Both the position numbers and the translations under genes were made by a program. From positions 1-23,418 of the IMG/VR virus record IMGVR_UViG_3300005288_000820: a DNA stretch of 23,418 nt, one strand, 5' to 3'. The notes under the pieces are model-generated. The model saw only the letters and a program-made list of their open reading frames with translations, did not search any database and was not told where the DNA came from. Positions 1 to 7,160 of this stretch are shown here, one piece after another; within the stretch, counting starts at the first letter, position 1, and every line of letters starts with the position of its first letter. Source of the DNA: a virus.

Positions 1-54
1 CAGGGCGTCAGCAACGGCGGCCGCCGTCGCCCCTTCTGCGATAGTCAGAGGCAT
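1..54 (-). CDS. Internal in-frame start of a nested scaffold protein (partial)
   Basis: Inside the 3' part of the head protease gene, and in the same frame, an ATG is preceded by TAGGAGC with a 7-nt gap. This is a better ribosome binding site than most in the window. The 18 visible codons read MPLTIAEGATAAAVADAL, and the frame is still open at the window edge. In lambda the protease gene C carries a nested in-frame gene, Nu3, whose product is the capsid scaffold, and the position here (protease codon 296) fits that arrangement. A scaffold function is inferred from position and the Shine-Dalgarno only. The rest of the gene is outside the window. Confidence 0.5.
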   Translation of the reverse strand, partial: MPLTIAEGATAAAVADAL

Positions 55-939
55 GTGGTTTGCTCCTACGTTGGTCTTGGCGGCGGTTGACGCCTTGAGT
101 GGTTGAATCGGGCGCGACGACTGCCGGCCGCTTAGCTCGGCGATCAAGCCTTCCAAGCTGCCGAGGCGGTGCGCCATGCCCTGCTTTACTGCCTTGGCAC
201 CGATAAAGGTGCCGCCCCGGCCAAAGTCGGCCAGGACCTTGTCGCGGCCGACACCCATGTTTCGGGTCACCGCGTCGATGAACACTGTTTCGAGGTCGTC
301 GACGATGGTCTGCACGGCTGCCTGGCCGTCCTCGCTGGTCGGGTCAAGGCGCTTGTTCGGCGCATTGCTCGACACGACTTCGATGCGTTGTTCGCCCTCG
401 ACCGGCGGCAGGATGCGAAACCCCGCTACCGTGCCCACCGAACCCAGTTCGGCGGTCGCGTCGATCACCACTTCGGCACAGGCCGAAGCCATCCAGTACG
501 CCGCCGAACAGGCTTGGCCGCCGACATAGGCGACGATCTTTTTCCGGCCCCGGGCCTGATAGATCATTTCGGCCATTTCATTCAGGCCGTTGACCTGGCC
601 ACCGGGCGAGTCGAACCACAGCACCACGGCGCGGGCCTTGGGGTCTTCAATCGAAGCCGACAGCGATTTGGCCAGCGCCTCGGTCGACGTGCCGCCGCAA
701 ATGTCGTGCATCCAGCTGGCATAGCGCGACACCACCCCGCGCACCTTGATCAGTGCCACCCCGTCGCGCAGCTCGACGGCAGGGGCCGACTTCAGCCCCT
801 CCCCGTCTTGCGTGGCCAGTGCCTCCAGGCTGCCGGCCTTCAACTCTCGGCGGGCGATGGCTTCCATGTCAGCCAGCATCGTCGGCGGCAGCGCCCAGGC
901 TTGTGAAGCCAGAAACTGCAAGGCCATCAGCTTTTTCAT
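1..939 (-). CDS. Prophage head maturation protease, peptidase S49 family (3' end cut by window)
   Basis: This is the capsid/portal maturation protease, the counterpart of lambda gpC. The 313 visible codons hold a ClpP/SppA-type fold. There is a strand with WFDSPGGQVNG near residue 110, the nucleophile Ser145 in GGQACSAAYWMASA, the GSVGTVAG loop near 166, and Lys196 in NAPNKRLDP. The Ser-Lys spacing of about 51 is that of SppA-like enzymes. The start ATG overlaps the portal stop (ATGA) and has GGGGAGG just upstream, so translation is probably coupled. A linker rich in S, T and A follows residue 275 and leads into a probable scaffold domain with its own internal start. The gene continues beyond the left edge. 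Confidence 0.9.
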   Translation of the reverse strand, partial: MKKLMALQFLASQAWALPPTMLADMEAIARRELKAGSLEALATQDGEGLKSAPAVELRDGVALIKVRGVVSRYASWMHDICGGTSTEALAKSLSASIEDPKARAVVLWFDSPGGQVNGLNEMAEMIYQARGRKKIVAYVGGQACSAAYWMASACAEVVIDATAELGSVGTVAGFRILPPVEGEQRIEVVSSNAPNKRLDPTSEDGQAAVQTIVDDLETVFIDAVTRNMGVGRDKVLADFGRGGTFIGAKAVKQGMAHRLGSLEGLIAELSGRQSSRPIQPLKASTAAKTNVGANHMPLTIAEGATAAAVADAL

Positions 940-2546
940 GCGTCCTCCCCTGGCAGCAAAAGGCCCCGTTGGCGGTTGCCTTCGGGGCCTTGTTCGACGT
1001 TGTCGTCATTGGGCGGCGCACTCGGCGCCGCCGGTTTGTACTTGCGGCGCTCCTCGATCACGCGCCGGTTGTTGATTTGCTCCCAGCCTTGGCCCAGCAA
1101 GTGACGGCTTTCCCGTTCGTGCGTGCTGATGCCGATCTTTAGCCGCTTCTCAGCCGCATTGACCGCCTTCAGTTCGTCCAGCTCGCCCAGATTGGGCCCG
1201 TGCCACAGCGCTTGGCAGTAGGCTCGGCGGACCAGCGGGTCCTGAAAGAACCCCGGCAAGCGCAAGCGCCCCCGTGCCACCGCTTCCGCGATCACGGTTT
1301 CGTAATACGGCTGGCACACGTCGACGACGAAATTCGCACGGTCGACCATGATGTAATGGGCGAACTGCAACAGCGCCGCCCGACTGGCCGAGTAACTGGC
1401 GGTAAAGTGCTTGATCAACACTTCAAACGGCACACCAATGGCGCCGCCGATCATGCGCCAGAGCGCCGTCACGAAGGGGTCAAAGGCCGCATTCGGTCGC
1501 CCCGGGTTGGCCGTTTCAATGCTCTCGCCTTCGTCCAGCTCATACACCAGGCCATCACCCAGGCGCAGGTCGCGGGCTTCGTCGCTGTCGTCGTCATCGT
1601 CATCCGCTGCACCTGTCCTGCCCCCTCCCGGCCCATAAGCATCCCCACCACCATCGCGGTCGGACTTGATGAACACGGTGAATTTCGAGCTAATCACCGA
1701 CGCCATCAGTTCGGCATCGATGTAGCGCCCGGCCTGCTTAATCACCTCGATCACCGGCGCCAAATCGGGAATGCCCCGCGTTTGACTGGCCCGCATGTTG
1801 TGGTTGGAGTGAATCAGCACGTTGCGTCGGCTCTGCTCACCGAACAGCGGCACCCGCTGCCAGGACGCTTTCGAGCGCAAAAAGCGCTTGGCCGGGTTGG
1901 TTTGCAGCACATGCACCGCCACGGCGGCGCCGTGTTCGTCCAGCTCGAAACCGCCCGACAGGGTTTCGCTGTCGGGTTTGTTGTTCGGGTTGCACACGCG
2001 GTCGGACTCGACCGACTGAAAGTGCGTCGCGTACGGTGACCCTTCACGCTCGAAATGTGGCAGCAACAGAAACGCGTCGCCATTCACCCGGGCGCTATGG
2101 AACAGCTCGGCTTGCTTTTGAAAGAAGGTCTTGCGGCGCGCCGCGTCTGCCTCCAGGCAATCGGCCGCCAGGTTGAACTCACGCAACATTTGCGCCTGTA
2201 ACGTCTCCGCCTGCTGGGAACTCAGCCCCAGGAACTCGGCGTCGATACTCGGTTCAGGCCGTAGCCCGGTGCCGATCACATAGACCGTCTTGGTTTTCAT
2301 GGCGCCGTGGGCAATCGGGTTATTGCGCTCCAAGTCGCGCGACCGCGACCGCAGGGTCGCCAGTTCGGGGTTAACGTCGCCGTCGGCGTCCTTTTTCGAG
2401 GTAAACCACGATTTCAGCGCCGGGCGACTTTTCGACGCCCCGGCAAATGAATCCAGGGCGTCGAGACTCATCCGGTCCCGCGCGCGCTCCAATCCCGCCG
2501 AGGCGGAAAAGAAACCGACCACGCGGTCGAAGACGTTTCGACTCAT
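936..2546 (-). CDS. Phage portal protein, lambda gpB family
   Basis: The portal forms the dodecameric ring at the capsid vertex through which DNA enters and leaves, and it docks the terminase and the connector. The 536-residue length and the sequence fit the lambda gpB portal family. Supporting stretches include RDLERNNPIAHGAMKTKTVYVIGTGLRP near residue 70, VIEVIKQAGRYIDAELMASVISSKF in the middle, and GVPFEVLIKHFTASYSASRAALLQF near 370. A run of six Asp lies in an Asp/Gly-rich insertion near residue 315, probably a surface loop. The start overlaps the upstream gpW-like gene by 4 bp and the stop overlaps the protease start, so the head genes form one translationally coupled operon. The gene looks intact. 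Confidence 0.95.
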   Translation of the reverse strand: MSRNVFDRVVGFFSASAGLERARDRMSLDALDSFAGASKSRPALKSWFTSKKDADGDVNPELATLRSRSRDLERNNPIAHGAMKTKTVYVIGTGLRPEPSIDAEFLGLSSQQAETLQAQMLREFNLAADCLEADAARRKTFFQKQAELFHSARVNGDAFLLLPHFEREGSPYATHFQSVESDRVCNPNNKPDSETLSGGFELDEHGAAVAVHVLQTNPAKRFLRSKASWQRVPLFGEQSRRNVLIHSNHNMRASQTRGIPDLAPVIEVIKQAGRYIDAELMASVISSKFTVFIKSDRDGGGDAYGPGGGRTGAADDDDDDSDEARDLRLGDGLVYELDEGESIETANPGRPNAAFDPFVTALWRMIGGAIGVPFEVLIKHFTASYSASRAALLQFAHYIMVDRANFVVDVCQPYYETVIAEAVARGRLRLPGFFQDPLVRRAYCQALWHGPNLGELDELKAVNAAEKRLKIGISTHERESRHLLGQGWEQINNRRVIEERRKYKPAAPSAPPNDDNVEQGPEGNRQRGLLLPGEDA

Positions 2547-2758
2547 ATCGGAATTCCTTGTCGCGCCACCGGCCCGCCGCGCAGGCTGCGCCGCAGGCGA
2601 TCGCGTTGTGCATACAGGGTTTTAAGGTCCGCCATCTGCACCTTTCGCGTCCCGGCGGCCGTCGTCACCTCGACGTTTTGGCCACCCTGCAGCACATCAA
2701 GAATGGCCTTGTCGATGGCGGCGATTTCCGCCCGAACTGCCCCACGGTTTCGGCTCAT
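2543..2758 (-). CDS. Head-tail connector / head completion protein, gpW-like
   Basis: This 71-residue protein sits between the large terminase and the portal, exactly where lambda has gpW, which joins the portal to gpFII and stabilises packaged DNA. The N-terminal helix (AEIAAIDKAILDVLQGG), the beta hairpin with NVEVTTAAGTRKVQM, and the Arg-rich C-terminal helix (LKTLYAQRDRLRRSLRGG) give the alpha-beta-beta-alpha pattern and the roughly 68-residue size of the gpW family. I take the ATG that overlaps the terminase stop (ATGA). A GTG three codons upstream is possible, since a GAGTGAG stretch lies before it. The 3' end overlaps the portal start. The family is assigned from pattern and context. 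Confidence 0.8.
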   Translation of the reverse strand: MSRNRGAVRAEIAAIDKAILDVLQGGQNVEVTTAAGTRKVQMADLKTLYAQRDRLRRSLRGGPVARQGIPI

Positions 2759-4812
2759 AGCTGGCACTCACTCACAGCCCCCCGGCGGCGTTTTTTCCGC
2801 TTTGGCGCCGGCGCTGCCGGTTCCGGTGGGGGTTTGGGTTTCTGTTTTACCCGCGCGCCATCAGGCGACGCAGGCATGTCCGTTAGGTCAGGCGCGGTTT
2901 CATCCGGCTGGTCTAGCATTTCGTCCCCCAGGCGCGGCAGGCGATGCACCTGCTCAAGATGGGCGGCTGTCGCCGCCAACACTTCAGCGTCGAAATAGTG
3001 GTTGTCGGTACGCAGCTTGTGCCAGAACACGCGCCCCGCCTGGGTCACCAGGCGCGCCTCGGCGACCACCTGCTGGCAGTAATCGTCGGTCGCGTCTTGC
3101 GCGATGTACCAGGCGCCGGCATGTTCGACCGGCCACTCGATACGGGCATGCACCCAGCTTTTGAAGTGGTCGGTGTGGATGTGCATCAGCTTCAGCGGTT
3201 GACGTTCGTGGCCCTTCTGGTCCACGTCAGCGAACTTGTACGGCTTGTCTTGCTGCTGCCGGCCCTTGGTCGGCACCGCGCGGCCGTAGTAACGCCGACA
3301 GAACTGATAGACCATGTGAACCGGCGCAGCCTTGCCGCCGGGCTTATAGCCCGAGTCGATCAGCATCCGCGCAATCGGCCGGCCGTCGTAGGTCGTTTCC
3401 AGCAGCGTGGCCAGGTCCTGCCACACCTGTTCCTGTTCGGTGTCGCCCCATATTTCGCCATGCTCGATCAGCCACGACGAAAAGTTGTAGCCGAAGCCGC
3501 GCACCACATAGACCAGGCGGTCGCCTTGCACGTCGACACCGGCCAAGATCAGTTGCACCCCGCGCGGCACCTCGCCAAAGGCATAGGGCCGGCGTAGCGC
3601 GGCAACCGACTGCCAGGCCGGCGCCTCGCCCTTGACCATGAACAGCTCGCCGAATGCGGTGTTAATCGCGGCCTGCATCCGGCCGGGCTCGCCCGACAAC
3701 ATGGCCACCACGAACTTGCGCGCGCGCTGGCCAAAGGTCTGCCAGGGCGAGCACAACCCGGACACCCAAAACGACGCCGAAGTGTCTGCCTCCAGCGGCG
3801 CCAGGTAGGTACCGAATTCGACCGTTACCGTCACGCCGCCCTGCTCGATCTGCGCACCCGCCGTGTTGAAACCAACCAGGCGCTGGCCCGGGGCGACAAA
3901 CACGCCCCGGTCATTCATCCACTCTTTCGATTCCTCGGCGATCATCGCCGAGCAATGCGGGCAGAACAGCCGGGCGTCGTCCAGGGCCTGCTTGGGCGTC
4001 GCCCCGTCGGGGATGTACAAGGTCGAAAAACGCGGGATGAAATACCGACCACAACCCTTGTGCGGGCACGACCAGGCCCATTCGTGCCGGGTGCCTTCCT
4101 GCCACAGCTTCCACACCGGCGAATGGACATCGTCCGACGGCCGCCAGCGCTCCAGGCCATCGTCGTCGGTTTCAGTTTCCACGCTGCCAACGGTCGGTGT
4201 CGAAACAACCGTCACATTGCCGTCGATGAAGTTGGAAATACGCGCTTCGGCCAGACTGATCGGGTCGCCTTCGCCGCCGACGTTATTACCCATACGGTCG
4301 CGTTCATCGACGAACACGTCGCGCGATGGATGCGACGCCAGCTCAGTCGCCGAGCCCGCCCAGCCGAAGCCGATGCGCTGACCGTTGATGAACTTTTCAT
4401 TGATCGTGTCTTGCTTGCCCTTGGCCAGCGCCTCAAACAGCGACGGCACCGACTTCAGCAATTTGGAAAAACGATCCTTGCTCACCGACTCGACGTTCTT
4501 GCGAGTCGGGCCGATGTACAGCACCGGACCCGGATCGTCGTCCATCCGCCAGCCAACTGCGTTCAACAGCACGCCGTCAGTCTTCGACATCTGCGCGCCC
4601 ATCACGCCGGTCACCATCTTGAACAGCGGGTCGCGGATGGCTTCGGTGATGCCCTTGACCCAAGGTGCGCGATCGCTGTTCCATGGCCCCGGCTCGGGAC
4701 TGCCCGGCGGCAAGACGCGCTTCTGATTGGCCCACAGCCAGGCCGCGCGCAACGGCGCCGGCCGAAACACCTTGGCCCCCCGCTTAAGAATCCTCTTCAG
4801 ACGGTGCGGCAT
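2755..4812 (-). CDS. Terminase large subunit, lambda gpA (GpA) family
   Basis: This is the DNA-packaging motor and cos-cleaving nuclease. The 685 residues carry a degenerate Walker A at about 71-79 (MGAQMSKTD) and a Walker B at 165-170 followed by DERDR (DVFVDERDRM). A CPHKGC...CPHC zinc cluster (Cys249, 254, 284, 287) is typical of GpA terminases. The C-terminal half begins with ILAGVDVQGDRLVYVVRGFG, the RNase H-like nuclease strand with its Asp pair, and later has MLIDSGYKPGG. The C-terminus is basic and proline-rich. The start overlaps the small subunit by 29 bp; a slightly later start cannot be excluded. The next gene starts on the stop codon (ATGA). No lesions are seen. Confidence 0.95.
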   Translation of the reverse strand: MPHRLKRILKRGAKVFRPAPLRAAWLWANQKRVLPPGSPEPGPWNSDRAPWVKGITEAIRDPLFKMVTGVMGAQMSKTDGVLLNAVGWRMDDDPGPVLYIGPTRKNVESVSKDRFSKLLKSVPSLFEALAKGKQDTINEKFINGQRIGFGWAGSATELASHPSRDVFVDERDRMGNNVGGEGDPISLAEARISNFIDGNVTVVSTPTVGSVETETDDDGLERWRPSDDVHSPVWKLWQEGTRHEWAWSCPHKGCGRYFIPRFSTLYIPDGATPKQALDDARLFCPHCSAMIAEESKEWMNDRGVFVAPGQRLVGFNTAGAQIEQGGVTVTVEFGTYLAPLEADTSASFWVSGLCSPWQTFGQRARKFVVAMLSGEPGRMQAAINTAFGELFMVKGEAPAWQSVAALRRPYAFGEVPRGVQLILAGVDVQGDRLVYVVRGFGYNFSSWLIEHGEIWGDTEQEQVWQDLATLLETTYDGRPIARMLIDSGYKPGGKAAPVHMVYQFCRRYYGRAVPTKGRQQQDKPYKFADVDQKGHERQPLKLMHIHTDHFKSWVHARIEWPVEHAGAWYIAQDATDDYCQQVVAEARLVTQAGRVFWHKLRTDNHYFDAEVLAATAAHLEQVHRLPRLGDEMLDQPDETAPDLTDMPASPDGARVKQKPKPPPEPAAPAPKRKKRRRGAVSECQL

Positions 4813-5329
4813 GGATGTCTAACGCCTCCAGCATGTCGGCCGCGACCGACATGGCCCGGGTCAGTTCGTCGTCGAAGATCTGCAAGCCCGCCGCTTCATT
4901 ACGCGCGGTGAATACTTTGGGAATCACCTTGCGGCCCACCGGGCGCAGGATCATCGCCATTTGCGTCAGTGCGCTGGCCAGGGTCTGCTCGACCAGATCG
5001 ATGTCGATCAAGGTTTTTTTCTTTTCGCCCAGCTCCAACGCGCGCAACTCGGCTTCGGCTTCCCGCGTCTTGCGGTCGGCGCGCAGCTTCATCAGTTCTT
5101 CTTGTTCCTTGCTGGTGGTTTGACCGTCAAGCGTGCTGCCGTCGCCCAGTTGCCTTGCCACCTCCCGCGCAATTTCCCAAGCGGTGGCCTTGGCCATGTC
5201 GATGCGCAAGGGGTCGCCCTTCTTGCCACTTCCCTCGTGCGGCAACCCCTCGCCAAGCCAGCGCGTAACCGTCCGTTCGGACATGCCCCGGGCATCGGCG
5301 TATTCGCGTTTATTCAAAATCAGCGGCAT
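4784..5329 (-). CDS. Terminase small subunit, Nu1-like DNA-binding protein
   Basis: The small subunit recognises the cos region and recruits the large subunit. The N-terminus (LNKREYADARGMSERTVTRWLGEGLP) is a winged helix-turn-helix of the gpNu1 kind, and is followed by KKGDPLRIDMAKATAWEIAREVARQLGDG. The middle (EEQEELMKLRADRKTREAEAELRALELGEKK) is a highly charged coiled coil for assembly. The 181-residue length matches lambda gpNu1. I chose the ATG at the start of the conserved domain. The frame continues upstream to a GTG 24 codons earlier, but that extension (Arg-rich, low complexity) does not resemble the family. No clear Shine-Dalgarno lies before the ATG, which leaves some doubt. The probable cos region lies immediately upstream. 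Confidence 0.85.
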   Translation of the reverse strand: MPLILNKREYADARGMSERTVTRWLGEGLPHEGSGKKGDPLRIDMAKATAWEIAREVARQLGDGSTLDGQTTSKEQEELMKLRADRKTREAEAELRALELGEKKKTLIDIDLVEQTLASALTQMAMILRPVGRKVIPKVFTARNEAAGLQIFDDELTRAMSVAADMLEALDIHAAPSEEDS

Positions 5330-5369
5330 AGGTCGACCAATGCGAAGGGGTGGCCGAGCGCTTGGCCTA

Positions 5370-5530
5370 TTTGTCCACCTTGCCCTTCTCGTTCGGCGCA
5401 CACGTTGCCAGTAAATTCAAGGGCTGCACGTGACCACCTGTTCAAAAATTGAACGATAAAGGTGGACAAAGGGCGCGCTTTTCCGAAAACCGAAAAATTC
5501 GCGAGCCGCGCGGGCCTGACGACCGTAGGT
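5370..5530. promoter_or_regulatory. Probable cos region (terminase binding repeats and candidate nick region)
   Basis: This gene-free stretch lies between Rz1 and terS, the place where lambda has cos. GTCCACCTT appears at 5373-5381, and its exact inverse, within a 12-bp arm, is at 5459-5470. GACCACCTG occurs at 5432-5440. A perfect dyad GTTCAA-AAA-TTGAAC spans 5440-5454. These can be read as cosB-type R sites for the Nu1-like protein. The adjoining 5484-5520 stretch holds two CCGAAAA copies and a GC-rich part (5505-5515) suited to a cohesive end. The cut positions cannot be read from sequence. Confidence 0.55.
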
Positions 5531-5839
5531 TCAAATTTTGGAGCCAGAGGGACCCAGACCCATCGACGCACCATTATGGCGCGTGGTCGGTGCCTGTTGT
5601 TGGATGCAGGCCAGCACCTGGGCGGCGCAGGTCTTCAACGCGTCTTCAGTCACTAACACGGCATCCTCCCATTGCTCATTGGCCAGCACCGCCGGGCGTG
5701 CCGGCAGGCGGCAGGCTACCAGCGGACAGGGCTGCGCTTGGCTTGTACTGGGTTGGGTCGGTGGTTTCTGGACGGGCGAACTGCACCCCGTAAGCAGCAG
5801 GTACAGCACCGGCCAGGTAATCGGCGATAGCTTGATCAT
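5531..5839 (-). CDS. Rz1-like outer-membrane spanin lipoprotein
   Basis: This is the outer-membrane half of the two-component spanin that fuses the membranes at the end of lysis. The start ATG has AGGAG about 10 nt upstream. The protein opens with a lipoprotein signal, MIKLSPITWPVLYLLLTGCSS, with lipobox LLTG-C and the lipidated Cys at residue 19. It continues with a Pro/Gln/Ser-rich segment (PVQKPPTQPSTSQAQP) and a Cys-containing C-terminus. The first half lies in another frame inside the Rz gene, the classical Rz/Rz1 nesting. At 102 residues it is longer than lambda Rz1, because it runs past the Rz stop. Confidence 0.85.
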   Translation of the reverse strand: MIKLSPITWPVLYLLLTGCSSPVQKPPTQPSTSQAQPCPLVACRLPARPAVLANEQWEDAVLVTEDALKTCAAQVLACIQQQAPTTRHNGASMGLGPSGSKI

Positions 5840-6125
5840 TCTCTTTAAGCTCCTGTAGCGCGTTACGCGTAACGGCACCATCCTTAGCGATGGTCTGCGC
5901 CAATGATCGGAACAAGCGGTCAGCGGTCTGCGCTTGCTTCAGTTGGGCACGCTGGTCATCGATCACCCCCGCCTGTTCGGCGGTTCGCTGCTGTTCGGTT
6001 GTCAGCTGATTGCTGACATTGCTGCTGGCCTGTTCGGCCAACGCGCGGGCCGAATCGACGGCCTCGATGCGCCAGAGCGCCAAGGCCGCGACCAGCAACG
6101 CGATACCCCAGGGAATCAGCTTCAT
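5676..6125 (-). CDS. Rz-like inner-membrane spanin (i-spanin)
   Basis: This 149-residue protein has one N-terminal membrane segment (MKLIPWGIALLVAALALWRI). A long periplasmic coiled coil rich in Gln, Glu and Ala follows (ALAEQASSNVSNQLTTEQQRTAEQAGVIDDQRAQLKQAQ). The tail (KENDQAIADYLAGAVPAAYGVQFARP) is typical of phage Rz proteins. It pairs with the overlapping Rz1 to bridge the inner and outer membranes. The start ATG overlaps the stop of the tiny membrane gene upstream (ATGA), which supports this start over the longer open frame. The Shine-Dalgarno is weak (GTGGTGAT), so expression probably depends on coupling. Confidence 0.88.
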   Translation of the reverse strand: MKLIPWGIALLVAALALWRIEAVDSARALAEQASSNVSNQLTTEQQRTAEQAGVIDDQRAQLKQAQTADRLFRSLAQTIAKDGAVTRNALQELKENDQAIADYLAGAVPAAYGVQFARPETTDPTQYKPSAALSAGSLPPAGTPGGAGQ

Positions 6126-6217
6126 ACCATCACCACTTGATACGGACCGACCGCCACGGTGGCCAGCAGGAACACGACAACACTTACCAGCGCGCCGATC
6201 ACAAGTCCCACGCACAT
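6122..6217 (-). CDS. 31-residue single-span membrane protein in the lysis cassette
   Basis: A very short gene sits between the lysozyme and Rz genes. It starts with ATG after GGAGGA at ideal spacing, overlaps the lysozyme 3' end by 19 bp, and ends in an ATGA overlap with Rz. The protein begins MCVGLVIGALVSVVVFLLAT and ends VAVGPYQVVMV, so nearly the whole chain is one membrane helix. Both overlaps and the strong ribosome binding site argue for real translation. The function is unknown. A holin modulator or antiholin, a spanin helper or simply a coupling peptide are all possible. Confidence 0.7.
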   Translation of the reverse strand: MCVGLVIGALVSVVVFLLATVAVGPYQVVMV

Positions 6218-6708
6218 AAGGTTTCCTCCAGGGAGCGACGATGAATGATGCCGTCGCACTTGCTGCTCTTCAGCGCGCAATCCTTACCGGCAACGTATCG
6301 CCACCGCTTGAGTTGATCGCACGCTTGCACGTACTGCCCTTGGCGAAGCAGGCTGGCCGCTGTCGAGCCGCAGAACTTCGGGCCGCCGACGTTGTAGGCA
6401 AACAAGCCCCACCCCGCTTTCATCGATTCGGGCATGGGATCAGAGGTGGTGACGCACCGCGCAACGTCCCTCAGCCCGATGTCGATGGCCTCACGGTTGC
6501 GGCGCGTGCAGCCCTCGATTGTCTCAACGTCGCCCAACTTCACGCCCTTAGTCACCCCACCGCAGATGGTAGGAACGCCGCCAATGTCTAGATAGGCATG
6601 CAGAGGGTTGCCCTCGACGATGGGGACTGCCACGTCCATCAGCTGATAGGCCGAACCACCGGCAGCCAACACCGCCAGAAGTGCGGCCGGCAGCTTTATT
6701 TTCGCCAT
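6199..6708 (-). CDS. Endolysin: GH24 lysozyme with N-terminal SAR-type signal anchor
   Basis: This muramidase degrades peptidoglycan at lysis. The catalytic triad of the T4/P22 lysozyme family is visible: Glu32, Asp41 and Thr47 in VEGNPLHAYLDIGGVPTICGGVT. The E-8-D-5-T spacing equals that of T4 lysozyme. The N-terminus (LPAALLAVLAAGGSAYQLM) is a weakly hydrophobic, Gly/Ala-rich helix suited to a signal-arrest-release anchor. Several Cys, including Cys49 in the active-site loop, could take part in disulfide control as in P1/P21 SAR lysozymes. At 169 residues the length is normal. The start lies 13 bp inside the holin gene, so translation is probably coupled. Confidence 0.93.
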   Translation of the reverse strand: MAKIKLPAALLAVLAAGGSAYQLMDVAVPIVEGNPLHAYLDIGGVPTICGGVTKGVKLGDVETIEGCTRRNREAIDIGLRDVARCVTTSDPMPESMKAGWGLFAYNVGGPKFCGSTAASLLRQGQYVQACDQLKRWRYVAGKDCALKSSKCDGIIHRRSLEETLCAWDL

Positions 6709-6914
6709 GCCGTCACCGCTGACGTAACCGAGCTAACCAGCGTGGTGCGCCAGGACGGGAACGCCTTATCGAGCAACAGCAATAGGGTATAGAGCAGAGT
6801 CATCCAGCCAATCAGGTGGCTAATTTGAAAGCCGAAAAGCGTGGTGCTGCTGAAATACGCCACCGGCGGCGCGGCTTTCGCGACCGTCACCGCAAGGCCA
6901 GATTCTGTGTTCAC
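6696..6914 (-). CDS. Small phage holin
   Basis: This 72-residue membrane protein is the first gene of the lysis cassette. The predicted layout is a polar N-terminus (NTESGLAVTVAKAAPPVA), a moderately hydrophobic stretch (YFSSTTLFGFQISHLIGW), a strong membrane helix (MTLLYTLLLLLDKAF) and a short basic tail (AWRK). That is the size and topology of class II holins with two membrane spans. The start codon is GTG with GGGGAC about 7-8 nt upstream. The 3' end overlaps the lysozyme gene. The call rests on topology and position before the endolysin. Confidence 0.8.
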   Translation of the reverse strand: MNTESGLAVTVAKAAPPVAYFSSTTLFGFQISHLIGWMTLLYTLLLLLDKAFPSWRTTLVSSVTSAVTAWRK

Positions 6915-6927
6915 TTTTCTGTCCCCA

Positions 6928-6962
6928 TAAAAAAGCCCCCGGTCGTTGAGAGCCGAGGGCTT
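6928..6962 (-). terminator. Rho-independent terminator in late leader (proximal to holin)
   Basis: The stem is 6933-6943 paired with 6952-6962 (AAGCCC/GGGCTT plus four further pairs, one mismatch). It is followed on the minus strand by TTTTTTA. It lies directly between the putative late promoter and the holin gene. Confidence 0.7.
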
Positions 6963-7004
6963 GAAGGTTGCTCACGCTCCAAATTTGGGAGAGTGAAATA
7001 AAAG

Positions 7005-7028
7005 AAGCCCCGCACAGTGGCGAGGCTT
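7005..7028 (-). terminator. Second hairpin terminator in late leader
   Basis: AAGCC-CGC pairs with GCG-AGGCTT (one mismatch) and is followed on the minus strand by TCTTTTAT. A further hairpin without a clear U-tract lies at 6972-6996 (TCAC, CTCC with GGAG, GTGA arms). Confidence 0.55.
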
Positions 7029-7049
7029 AGGAGTGGTGCAGAAAGCAAA

Positions 7050-7073
7050 AAGCCCGGCACTAAGGCCGGGCTT
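7050..7073 (-). terminator. Strong terminator closest to the late promoter (tR'-like)
   Basis: A perfect 9-bp stem, AAGCCCGGC/GCCGGGCTT, with loop ACTAAG is followed by TTTTTGC on the minus strand. T-rich sequence also follows on the plus strand, so it may act in both directions. It would end minus-strand transcripts about 50 nt after the start of the promoter at 7116-7145. Confidence 0.85.
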
Positions 7074-7115
7074 TCTTCGTCACTCCTAACACGCGCAGGA
7101 ATGACAGGATGGGGA

Positions 7116-7145
7116 TAATTTCGCTCAATCGCTCACTGATGTCAA
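7116..7145 (-). promoter_or_regulatory. Candidate phage late promoter (pR'-like)
   Basis: Read on the minus strand, a consensus -35 TTGACA (7140-7145) is followed after 18 bp by AAATTA (7116-7121). A one-base-shifted -10, AATTAT, is also possible. It lies just past the lipoprotein stop and points into the terminator run and the lysis/head operon. This is the lambda pR'-tR' layout, in which readthrough requires an antiterminator. The -35 is clear and the -10 is poor. Confidence 0.5.
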
Positions 7146-7160
7146 TAGGCTACGTGAATC

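Noticed and set aside
3955-4911. Long plus-strand open frame (318 codons) opposite terL
   Set aside because: It is a high-GC antisense shadow of the large terminase gene; Arg/His-rich, no ribosome binding site, no family-like pattern. The same holds for plus-strand frames at 169-906, 1200-2039 and 8725-9546.
5320-5574. 84-codon minus-strand frame between Rz1 and terS
   Set aside because: Overlaps both neighbours' ends, has no ribosome binding site and covers the repeats of the probable cos region.
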